From an uncultured Ruminococcus sp. (GTDB lineage Bacteria; Bacillota; Clostridia; Oscillospirales; Ruminococcaceae): a stretch of 42,459 nt of DNA. Shown in pieces: positions 36,005 through 42,459 of the stretch; positions within the stretch are counted from its first letter, which is position 1, and each line of letters begins with the position of its first letter. Location of the stretch: positions 1-42,459 of the forward strand of contig CALXIQ010000023.1 in the NCBI GenBank assembly GCA_944388405.1. Direction: 5' to 3'. A model generated the notes under the pieces. The model ran no database searches and had not been told where the DNA came from. It was given only the letters and a program-made list of their open reading frames with translations. A program made the position numbers and the translations under genes.

Positions 36005-36475
36005 TTAATTTAATTTCATTTCCATCTTATACATTATCGGCACAAAGCCTGCCGATGAACAAAAATCCACCGCGTCGTAATTTTCATACAAGACGTCCAG
36101 TTCTATGCCGCTGCAGCCATTCTCTACAGCGTAATTTTTTATGAAACCGATGAGCTTGCTGCCGACACCCTGCCTTTGATAATTTATGTCTACCGCAAGA
36201 CGCTTTATAAAACATATTTTACAATATTTTCTCGTTTCACTTTCTTCCGCTTCATGAATGAAAAACTCTGAATAGCCTTTAACTGCGCCGTCTTCAACGC
36301 ATACGGCAATTCTTAAATTATCCTTTACGTCCATCGTCCGCTCAATAGCATTGGCATAAAAGCCGTCGGACGGAACATTAAAATCCTCATCACGAATCTC
36401 ACAATGCTTCAAATGCAGCTGTTTAAAAATCTCTGCTATTTGCCCAATATCTGTTTTCTCGGCAAATCTTATCAT
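36005..36475 (-). CDS. GNAT-family acetyltransferase
   Basis: The 156-residue protein has the GNAT fold with the acetyl-CoA-binding motif A RQGVGSKLI (about 106-114) after the strand KRLAVDINYQ, and motif B about 125-145 (GIELDVLYENYDAVDFCSSAGFV). The N-terminus (IRFAEKTDIGQIAEIFKQL) is also typical. It is the first gene behind the T-box and reads into tyrS. Substrate unknown. Placement between a T-box and tyrS suggests a link to tyrosine limitation or to protecting against an aminoacyl compound, but this is only inference. Confidence 0.86.
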   Translation of the reverse strand: MIRFAEKTDIGQIAEIFKQLHLKHCEIRDEDFNVPSDGFYANAIERTMDVKDNLRIAVCVEDGAVKGYSEFFIHEAEESETRKYCKICFIKRLAVDINYQRQGVGSKLIGFIKNYAVENGCSGIELDVLYENYDAVDFCSSAGFVPIMYKMEMKLN

Positions 36476-36527
36476 TTGTTTTACCTCGCTTTCAAAATAA
36501 ATTATTTTGAAAACGAAACATAAACGA

Positions 36528-36559
36528 TGAAATCAATCTCTGATTTCACGGATACCACC
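36528..36559 (-). promoter_or_regulatory. T-box-like motif and hairpin before the acetyltransferase
   Basis: On the minus strand GGTGGTATCCGTG (36559-36547) resembles the T-box core GGTGGTACCGCG, with one inserted base and one change. It runs directly into TGAAATCA-GAGAT-TGATTTCA (36548-36528), an 8-bp hairpin. It may be the remnant of a second antiterminator/terminator module; chance cannot be excluded. Confidence 0.35.
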
Positions 36560-36619
36560 GCCTTTCAATGTTTCATTATAAATGTATAGACACAAACCAT
36601 TATCTCCGATTAACACCGC

Positions 36620-36894
36620 AAAAAATCAATAGCCCTCCGACAGAAAATCTGTCAGAGGGCGAATTATCGCGGTACCACCTCAGTTTTATCGGCATACGCC
36701 GACCTTAGCGGACAGCTTATACGCTGTCCCCGGCTTTAACGGGCCGCTGCCGTATTTCCCTGTGCATAAAGCTTTCTGAGGAAATCTGCTCCAAGATGTA
36801 TTCGCCAATCAAACCGCTGTATCCTCACACCACCCGGATACTCTCTTAAGCCGCTTTGAATGGCTACTTGTTCTTTTCATTGCATTTAAATATT
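36620..36894 (-). promoter_or_regulatory. T-box riboswitch, probably tyrosine-specific
   Basis: The leader RNA on the minus strand has a stem I region with AGAGAG (about 36846-36841), GGTGTGAGG in the distal part, and a specifier loop with GAATACATC in which TAC (36800-36798) is a tyrosine codon followed by A. The T-box core AGGTGGTACCGCG is at 36680-36668. It is followed by the terminator GCCCTCTGACAGA/TCTGTCGGAGGGC (36660-36632) and a T-rich tail to 36620. Uncharged tRNA-Tyr should stabilise the antiterminator and allow transcription of the GNAT gene and tyrS. Confidence 0.93.
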
Positions 36895-36900
36895 AAAGTT

Positions 36901-36929
36901 AATATATCACAGTCGTGGCGATTTGTCAA
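36901..36929 (-). promoter_or_regulatory. Promoter of the T-box-tyrS operon
   Basis: On the minus strand TTGACA (36929-36924) and TATATT (36906-36901) are 17 bp apart; the start near 36894 agrees with the T-box 5' end. Confidence 0.85.
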
Positions 36930-37092
36930 CTGTTTTTATGGTGAGGATGTGGAAATTTTTTAGTTTTCAAAAAATTGCGCAAACTACCGTGAAAATATTG
37001 CTTTCATCATTTCAGAATATTTTATTTTGCGCCGGGAAACATATTTTTACCGATGTTTGTCGGCAATATTTTTGATTTAAGGAGTGTTTAAA

Positions 37093-37248
37093 ATGTCTAA
37101 TCACAATCCGTCCAACGCAAACGGAAAGAGCAGACAGAACAAGCAGAACCCTAATTTTCAGCCTTTCCAGAATCAGAAGGACCAGAATAAGCAGAAAAAC
37201 GATCAGCTCAGCAACTGCAATGAGCAGACTACTCAGAACAACGGCTAA
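37093..37248 (+). CDS. Small Asn/Gln/Lys-rich protein
   Basis: This 51-residue frame has a good ribosome-binding site (TAAGGAGTG, 7 nt before ATG) and ends before a hairpin. About half of the residues are Asn, Gln or Lys; there is a single Cys near the C-terminus (SNCNEQTT) and no hydrophobic segment. The composition is like that of small spore or coat-associated proteins of clostridia, but no family match can be claimed. Codon choice is regular (CAG for Gln, AAC for Asn), which supports real coding. The promoter is not clear, which would fit a sporulation-specific sigma factor. Confidence 0.65.
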   Translation: MSNHNPSNANGKSRQNKQNPNFQPFQNQKDQNKQKNDQLSNCNEQTTQNNG

Positions 37249-37265
37249 TCTGCATTTCGCTGAAC

Positions 37266-37287
37266 ACCGCAGGATAATTCCTGCGGT
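37266..37287 (+). terminator. Hairpin after the small N/Q/K-rich gene
   Basis: ACCGCAGGA-TAAT-TCCTGCGGT is a perfect 9-bp stem 18 nt after the stop codon. No strong T run follows, so termination would be weak. Confidence 0.55.
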
Positions 37288-37338
37288 ACATATAGCTATT
37301 ATATTTATTAACAAACTGTAAAAACACGGGACGCACTC

Positions 37339-37367
37339 TTGCATTTTATTGTACAATCTGCTATAAT
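37339..37367 (+). promoter_or_regulatory. Promoter of the tRNA-Gln pair
   Basis: TTGCAT (37339-37344) and TATAAT (37362-37367) are 17 bp apart, 49 nt before the first tRNA. Confidence 0.8.
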
Positions 37368-37416
37368 GAAATAGCTGTAAAGAACAGCGGTAAACTTAAT
37401 TGTTTGGGACAGATTA

Positions 37417-37492
37417 TGGGATATAGCCAAGAGGTAAGGCAACGGACTTTGACTCCGTCATTCCGATGGTTCGAATCCATCTATCCCAACCA
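37417..37492 (+). tRNA. tRNA-Gln (anticodon TTG)
   Basis: A full cloverleaf is readable. The 7-bp acceptor stem is TGGGATA/TATCCCA. The anticodon stem ACGGA/TCCGT carries the loop CTTTGAC with anticodon TTG, and the T-arm contains GGTTCGAATCC. Discriminator A and CCA are encoded. It reads CAA and, by wobble, CAG. Confidence 0.96.
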
Positions 37493-37511
37493 AAAGCATT
37501 TGTCCCTGTAT

Positions 37512-37587
37512 TGGGGTATCGCCAAGTGGTAAGGCACCGGATTCTGATTCCGGCATTCCAAAGGTTCGAATCCTTTTACCCCAGCCA
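37512..37587 (+). tRNA. tRNA-Gln (anticodon CTG)
   Basis: The acceptor stem is TGGGGTA/TACCCCA. The anticodon stem CCGGA/TCCGG has the loop TTCTGAT with anticodon CTG, the T-arm contains GGTTCGAATCC, and CCA is encoded. It lies 19 nt behind the TTG isoacceptor and was probably derived from it by duplication. It is dedicated to CAG codons. Confidence 0.96.
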
Positions 37588-38206
37588 AATAAAATCATTA
37601 ATATGCAAAAAGCCCTATACAAGGATTTTTGCGGCGACAATGCTTTAGGTGCTGCGAAAACACTGTATGTATCCGTTCTTATGTTCGGCTCGCCGTTGGG
37701 TCGATTGATGCGGAAACGCGGAACATCAGGGGTTTTGCCAATACTGAAAGCTGCCCTCGGGCAGTACAAAGGATAGTGTCGCTTTTCACAAATAAAATGA
37801 CCGCCGTAAGGTCAGAAATTTGCGAAACGGTGCTCTCCTTGTTTTTTTATATAAATTTTATGTAAAAAGGTCGTTGGGCTGCGTTTCAGACGTGAAAACC
37901 CGGTTGACAGCGGTTGCTGCTTTGATCGTAAACCGAACGGGACAGGCTGTTCGGAAAAGCTGCATTGTAATAACCCCACAGGCAATTTACAATAAAGTAT
38001 GTGATTGGATTGCAGATGCGCTGCGGCATGGCTTTGCAGCGGTGGAAACAACGACAGGTTTGGACGGATTGTTTTTGACCTATTTTTTCTTCGGGTATAT
38101 TAATTTATATTTTGATTTGCAGTCTTGGTTGTCGTACAAGCCTTAAAATTGAAATATAAATAATATAGAAATTAAATTAATCTTTTTTGGTGAAAGGAAT
38201 GATATT
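37588..38206. other. Region without a supported gene between the tRNAs and the SGNH gene
   Basis: A hairpin GCAAAAA/TTTTTGC (about 37606-37632) just after the tRNAs may end their transcript. A 57-codon + strand frame (37605-37778) and a longer one (37820-38146, about 108 codons, ending hydrophobic) exist, but neither has a convincing ribosome-binding site or recognisable domain, and frames overlap on both strands as in noncoding sequence. The region might be decayed or belong to a dispersed tRNA-associated element. Confidence 0.4.
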
Positions 38207-39991
38207 GTGAAAATCAGAAAGATTGCGGCAGCTATAATGACTGCTGCGCTTGCGCTTACTTCTACATCTATAAGCGCATTTGCTTCGGCATAGGAAATGC
38301 AGGATCTTAACATTTTCTCCGGTTCTTACGATGTTGAAGGCTGGAACATGGGTCCTCAGATCCAGACAAGTAATGGTTCGGGTACATTTGACCCTACCGA
38401 AATTACAGAAGGCGGCTATTTCACTGTTGAGTACACAGGTGCAGGCGGAGTTTACCTTGCATTTTCTGAGTGGACATCAGGCAAGTGGGCACAGGTTGAT
38501 GAGCCTACCTCTGTAGAAGAATCCGGCGACGGTTATATTGCAACCTTCAGCTACGACGATTGCATGAGCAGGTACAATGAAACCGATTTTACCGGTCTTG
38601 ACGCTATTGTTATCGGTGCAACAGGCGCAACAGGCGAGGTTACAACAATTACCGACCTTACATGGCATGGTTACCCATTCTATGAGGACCTGGGCGAAAC
38701 TGCAATGCTCTACAAGGGCGGCGCTACCGCAACAGGTAAGGGCGCACAGCTCGCATGGTTCTACACCGCACACGTAGGCGGCGACTGGGATGCTTCCGCT
38801 ATCAATGAAGGCAGCTACATATACGCTGAATACAAGGGTGCAGAAGATGGCGTTTATCTTGCATTCTCAAGCTCTTCAGGTGCAACAAGGTGGGTACAGG
38901 TTAATGCCGATGAAACAGGCACAACTACTGACGGCAGATTCTACTCCATCTTTAAATACGACAACTTTGCAAAAAAATTCGGCACAAACTTTGCAAGACT
39001 TGACCAGATTCAGGTTTACTCAAATCAGAGAACTGCAATTACTCTGAACAGAGTTGCATACTTTACAGGCACAGGCGACCCTGTTGATACTTCAGACGGT
39101 ACCTGGGACAGACCCGGTACAGGTATTGCATTCATAGGCGACAGTATCGTTGAAAACCCAAAGGTTGATACAGCTCATCTTGATGGTATAGACTGGAACG
39201 GAATCCTTGACAGAGACAATTGCGATAACTACGGTATCGGCGGACAGGACACCAGCCACCTTGTAAAGAGAATTGACGAAATTGCTAAGAAGGATTATGA
39301 TCAGGTTGTATTCCTCTGCGGTATCAACGACATCGGTCACGGTCTTACACAGGATCAGATTATTGCAAACTACAGATCAATGATCGACGACCTGAACGAA
39401 GCTAACCCTGACGTTGAAATATTCATCATCAGCGTTCTTCCTACAACTAACGCATTTTATGTAGGTCAGCAGGGCACAATCGTTGCTCTTAACGAGGCTC
39501 TGGAAGCTCTTAGAGCCGAATACGACAATTTGTCCTTTGTTGACGTTCACTCTTCATTTGTTGACCCTGATACAGGTTACTGCAAGGATGGTCTTACATT
39601 TGACGGACTCCATCCGAACCTTACCGGTTATGCAATCCTCGCTGATATTCTGAACCCATATCTTGATGGTTACAGAGATCCTGCTTATGTGCCAGATGAC
39701 AGCACACCTGATGATTCTACTCCAGCAGACGACAGCACACCTGCTGATGATTCTACTCCCGTAGATGACTCAACTCCTGTTGATGATTCTACTCCAGTAG
39801 ACGATTCAACACCTGCTGATGACTCAACTCCAACTGGTGACCAGCCATCAGGCGATACACCTGCTGACGATTCAACATCAACACCTGACGCTGGCAACGA
39901 TGTTAACCCTGGCACCGGTGCAGCTGCAATTTCTACAGCAGCACTTGCTCTGCTTGGCGCAGCAGCAGTTGTAATCAAGAAGCGCAGCTAA
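38207..39991 (+). pseudogene. Secreted SGNH hydrolase with an in-frame TAG after the signal peptide
   Basis: The full frame starts at GTG 38207 (AAAGGA upstream). It encodes a signal peptide of 28 residues ending ISAFASA, then TAG at 38291, and continues in the same frame for 566 more codons. Two tandem carbohydrate-binding-like beta domains (about 31-160 and 165-290 counted from GTG) precede an SGNH/GDSL esterase domain: FIGDSIVE (Ser283 counted from ATG 38297), YGIGGQ, GIND and DGLHPN (Asp436, His439). A DDSTP repeat linker and a C-terminal NPGTG, hydrophobic helix and KKRS tail follow, resembling a wall-sorting signal. If TAG were CAG, the product would be a normal exported esterase. ATG 38297 could give an unexported protein but has a badly spaced ribosome-binding site. 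Confidence 0.8.
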
Positions 39992-40015
39992 TCTGACAAT
40001 ATAACACAGTATATA

Positions 40016-40043
40016 AAAATCGTCGCTTATGCGGCGATTTTTT
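40016..40043 (+). terminator. Terminator of the SGNH gene
   Basis: AAAATCGTCGC-TTAT-GCGGCGATTTT with two further T residues, 25 nt after the stop codon. Confidence 0.88.
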
Positions 40044-40072
40044 ATATCTGCAAACAAAGGAGGTACGCTTGC

Positions 40073-41242
40073 ATGAGCTCTGGATATTTTAAAGGAAAAC
40101 AATTATCAAAGCGACTGTTCGCTTTTACTGCCGCCGTCGTAATGACCCTTTGCGCGTCAGGCTGCGGCGAATCAACTCAGGAGGAAAGCAATAACAACTC
40201 TTCTCAGGCAGACGCTCCAACGGAATCAGCACGGGTTACCGTTGAGGGAACAAAATTCATGGTGGACGGCAAGGAACTGTGGATTAACGGAGTCAATACC
40301 CCATGGCAGAAATGGAATGATTTTGACGGAAATATGGACGAACAATTCTGGGACGACACATTTGCTAAGCTTGCGCAGGACGGAATAAACTGCACAAGAA
40401 TCTGGATAAACTGCGCAGGTGAAAATATAGTAAAGCTTGACGCTGACGGTGGCGTCAGGGAAGTAAATTCCGCTCACTGGGAAAATCTCGACAGTCTTTT
40501 TGAAATCGCCGAAAAGCATAAGGTCTATGTTATGGCAACCCTGCTTTCCTTTGACCACTTTAAGGGAGAAACAAGCAGTGCCGATAAATGGCGCACCCTT
40601 ATAACAAACAAGGAAACCTGCGACGAGTATGCCGAAAAATATGTGGGTGAATTCTGCGACAGATACGGCGATAATGAATACCTTTTCTCAATCGATATTA
40701 TGAACGAGCCCGATTGGGTGTATGAAAACGAGGAGTGCGGCAACATTCCCTGGGACAATCTTTCCTACTTCTTCGGAAAATGCGCTGCGGTAATCCATGA
40801 AAGGTGCGAAACTCTCGTTACGGTCGGTCTGGCAATGAGCAAATACAATTCAGACCAATACGAGGGAAACATGGTTTCGGACGAATACCTCAAGGAGCTT
40901 ACAGGCAGCGAAAACGCCTACCTCGATTTTTACAGTCCTCATTTTTACATGTGGCAGCGTGAGTGGTTCGGCTTCCCGTTTACGGAAACACCTGCGGAAT
41001 ACGGTCTTGAGGAGCCTAAGCCCTGTGTAATAGCTGAAACCTCCAACGATGACGCCGACGAGTGCGGTCTTACCCTTACCGAAAAGTATCAAAGCGCCTA
41101 TGAAAACGGCTGGAACGGCGTAATGGTATGGATGCAGACCGACGACAACAGCGAATGGTACTGCTATGATCTCACTCAGGAGGCCACCAAGGCAATGGCC
41201 GAATTTATCCCCGAGAAAATTTATCCCCTTGACAGCGATTAA
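40073..41242 (+). CDS. GH5-like glycoside hydrolase lipoprotein
   Basis: The 389-residue protein has a lipoprotein signal peptide (basic KGKQLSKR, hydrophobic core, Cys31 in CASGC) and a Ser/Asn/Gln linker. A (beta/alpha)8 glycosidase domain of clan GH-A follows (about 55-385). Early landmarks are GVNTPWQKWNDFDG and GINCTRIWINC. The acid/base is Glu212 in DIMNEPDW and the nucleophile is Glu322 in CVIAETSND; FYSPHFYMW precedes the second Glu. The layout fits GH5 and related endo-mannanases or endoglucanases; the subfamily and substrate cannot be set by eye. AGGAGG with a 9-nt spacing precedes the ATG. It lies behind the SGNH esterase gene but after a terminator, so it probably has its own control. 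Confidence 0.82.
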   Translation: MSSGYFKGKQLSKRLFAFTAAVVMTLCASGCGESTQEESNNNSSQADAPTESARVTVEGTKFMVDGKELWINGVNTPWQKWNDFDGNMDEQFWDDTFAKLAQDGINCTRIWINCAGENIVKLDADGGVREVNSAHWENLDSLFEIAEKHKVYVMATLLSFDHFKGETSSADKWRTLITNKETCDEYAEKYVGEFCDRYGDNEYLFSIDIMNEPDWVYENEECGNIPWDNLSYFFGKCAAVIHERCETLVTVGLAMSKYNSDQYEGNMVSDEYLKELTGSENAYLDFYSPHFYMWQREWFGFPFTETPAEYGLEEPKPCVIAETSNDDADECGLTLTEKYQSAYENGWNGVMVWMQTDDNSEWYCYDLTQEATKAMAEFIPEKIYPLDSD

Positions 41243-41291
41243 AATGTGCTTGCATCATATCTGACGCACAAACGCAAATCCGAACAAACTA

Positions 41292-41331
41292 AAACGGACT
41301 TAACCCAAAATCCCTTGGTTTAAGTCCGTTT
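41292..41331. terminator. Bidirectional terminator
   Basis: AAACGGACTTAA (41292-41303) pairs with TTAAGTCCGTTT (41320-41331). It separates the GH5-like gene from the convergent spoVA operon. Confidence 0.88.
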
Positions 41332-41339
41332 CCCGTTTC

Positions 41340-41696
41340 TCAGGTTTTTGGAGTGCTTTTTGCAAAAAGCGCAGTGATGAAACCGAACACGATAGCGGCG
41401 CATATTCCCGCAGCGGCAGCAGTAAGTCCTCCGGTGAAAATACCAAGAAAGCCGTTTTCATCAACTGCCTTCTTTACTCCCTCTGCCAGCAGATACCCGA
41501 AGCCGGTGAGAGGAACCGTAGCTCCTCCTCCAGCCTTGTCGATTATCGGTTTATAAAGACCCAGCGCCCCTAAAATTACTCCCGCCACTACATAAGACAC
41601 AAGTATTCTTGCCGGAGTAAGCTTTGTAAAGTCAATAAGAATCTGCCCTATAGCGCAGAAAAGTCCGCCTATTAAGAATGCCCATAAATATTCCAC
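41340..41696 (-). CDS. spoVAE: Stage V sporulation protein AE
   Basis: SpoVAE is an integral membrane subunit of the SpoVA channel, which moves Ca-dipicolinate into the spore and releases it in germination. The preferred start is GTG at 41696 (GGGAGGGG about 9-10 nt upstream, 4 nt after the spoVAD stop), giving 118 residues, the usual size. Four hydrophobic segments are visible (about 3-20, 28-47, 60-78 and 88-112), with the family stretch GGATVPLTGFGYLLAEGVKKAV in the third part. It is the last gene of the operon. Confidence 0.93.
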   Translation of the reverse strand: MEYLWAFLIGGLFCAIGQILIDFTKLTPARILVSYVVAGVILGALGLYKPIIDKAGGGATVPLTGFGYLLAEGVKKAVDENGFLGIFTGGLTAAAAGICAAIVFGFITALFAKSTPKT

Positions 41697-41700
41697 AGCT

Positions 41701-42459
41701 TTATTCCCCTCCCTTTTCGTGAGATATCCACACCGAATGGGCAATGGAGGGAATAGACTCTCCCTGCTGATTTACGGTAGGTGACAAAAGCGCTCCCGTG
41801 GCGGTAAACAGAATGTTCTTTATAACGCCGCTTCTTATTTTCGGCAGAAAATATCCGCACAGAACGCTTCCCGCACAGCCGCAACCGCTTGCCCCGGCAT
41901 GAACGTCCTGATTTTCAAAGGAATAAAGCATAAGACCGCAGTCCTTGTGATTATCCCTGATGTTTATATTCTCTCTTTCAAACAGCTCGCAAAGAATACG
42001 ACTTCCCACCTTGCCTAAATCTCCTGTTACCACGGCGTCAAAATCAGAAGGCTTCATGCCGGTATCCTTGAAAAACTGATTTATGGTTTCAAAGGCAGCG
42101 GGAGCCATAGCAGCGCCCATATTATTGGCGTCGGTCACTCCCATATCCACAATCTTTCCGATTGTACAGGCTCGGACATACGGTGGATTCTCCTTGGTGG
42201 ACACCACCAGCGCTCCCCCTGCAGTTGCGGTATACTGGGAAGTCGGAGTGCGCTGTCCTCCATAATTAAGGGGAAAGCGGTACTGCCTTTCCGCTGTGCA
42301 AAAGTGGGAGGAGGTGACTGCCAGCGCTTTTTCAGCGTATCCTCCGTCCACAAAAATTGACGCCAGAAGCAATCCCTCCGCCATTGTGGAGCAGGCTCCG
42401 TAAATGCCCAGAAAGGGAATTTCAAAATCCCTTGTGCCATAAGTCGTTCCCACGCACTG
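41701..42459 (-). CDS. spoVAD: Stage V sporulation protein AD, 3' part
   Basis: SpoVAD has a thiolase-like fold and binds dipicolinic acid for uptake into the spore. About 252 C-terminal residues are present, and the frame remains open to the right edge, so the first quarter (the family is about 335 residues) lies outside the window. Family motifs include FLGIYGACSTMAEGL with the Cys typical of the fold, SSHFCTAERQYRFPLNYGGQ, and HAGASGCGCAGSVLCGYF. The stop codon is 4 nt before the spoVAE start, so both belong to one sporulation operon. Confidence 0.95.
   Translation of the reverse strand, partial: QCVGTTYGTRDFEIPFLGIYGACSTMAEGLLLASIFVDGGYAEKALAVTSSHFCTAERQYRFPLNYGGQRTPTSQYTATAGGALVVSTKENPPYVRACTIGKIVDMGVTDANNMGAAMAPAAFETINQFFKDTGMKPSDFDAVVTGDLGKVGSRILCELFERENINIRDNHKDCGLMLYSFENQDVHAGASGCGCAGSVLCGYFLPKIRSGVIKNILFTATGALLSPTVNQQGESIPSIAHSVWISHEKGGE

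Noticed and set aside
36633..36900. Possible independent small RNA between tyrS operon and the N/Q/K-rich gene
   Set aside because: T-box core, specifier loop, terminator and promoter identify it as a T-box riboswitch.
37458..37769. Minus-strand frame of 103 codons with a GKRIRTFGMPESESGALPLG stretch
   Set aside because: It runs antisense through both glutamine tRNAs. This phrase is a common false protein arising from tRNA sequence.

Overview
The window looks like a chromosomal segment of a spore-forming, low-to-mid-GC Firmicute of the Clostridia, most likely an Oscillospiraceae / Ruminococcus-type gut bacterium. The evidence is the combination of spoVAD/spoVAE, an uninterrupted sigK, a T-box-controlled tyrS, a GH94 cellobiose phosphorylase, secreted polysaccharide-active proteins and a type II-A CRISPR locus. 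The species cannot be fixed from the sequence alone. No rRNA, phage or IS transposase gene was seen.

1-10.5 kb is a complete type II-A CRISPR-Cas locus read right to left: a WYL-domain regulator with its own strong promoter, a divergent tracrRNA (+ strand), then cas9-cas1-cas2-csn2 as one translationally coupled operon (all junctions overlap), an 88-bp leader with its own promoter, and an array of at least 46 identical 36-nt repeats that runs off the left edge. The tracrRNA anti-repeat, the bulge (GA/GAGU), nexus, hairpins and terminator can all be read directly. The crRNA orientation (minus strand, repeat starting GTTTGAGAG) is fixed independently by the tracrRNA pairing and by the leader-end motif ATTTGAG.

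10.5-15.6 kb is a + strand transport cassette. It has a sigma-A promoter, a 17-codon leader ORF, an antiterminator/terminator-like leader, a membrane-anchored probable beta-propeller protein, an ABC ATPase broken by a single-base frameshift, and two ABC-2-like permeases. It is bounded by two near-identical terminator hairpins in direct orientation. 15.7-17.1 kb holds a divergent XRE regulator and AT-rich membrane protein pair with twin palindromes between them.

17.1-27.5 kb is a run of minus-strand housekeeping genes: cellobiose phosphorylase, a PepV-like dipeptidase, a metallophosphoesterase, a zinc-ribbon membrane protein, a YfhO-family membrane protein with a CsbB-like GT2 glycosyltransferase (a pair known to glycosylate cell-wall polymers), and a small membrane protein. 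27.7-27.9 kb carries a probable structured small RNA of unknown family. 28-29.3 kb has rsmE and a small acidic membrane-anchored protein.

29.4-42.5 kb contains a large secreted parallel beta-helix protein, sigK, a MutS-like ATPase, a T-box riboswitch-GNAT-tyrS operon, a small N/Q/K-rich protein, two adjacent glutamine tRNAs (TTG and CTG), a secreted SGNH hydrolase whose reading frame is cut by an in-frame TAG immediately after the signal peptide, a GH5-like lipoprotein, and the 3' end of a spoVA operon.

The most interesting signals are: two spacers that differ only at synonymous positions of the same encoded peptide; a repeat-like remnant inside the CRISPR leader; the interleaved cas9/tracrRNA promoter region beside a WYL regulator; the candidate leader-peptide attenuator on the transport operon; the unassigned structured RNA; a T-box-like second motif upstream of the acetyltransferase; and the TAG codon at a signal-peptide junction.
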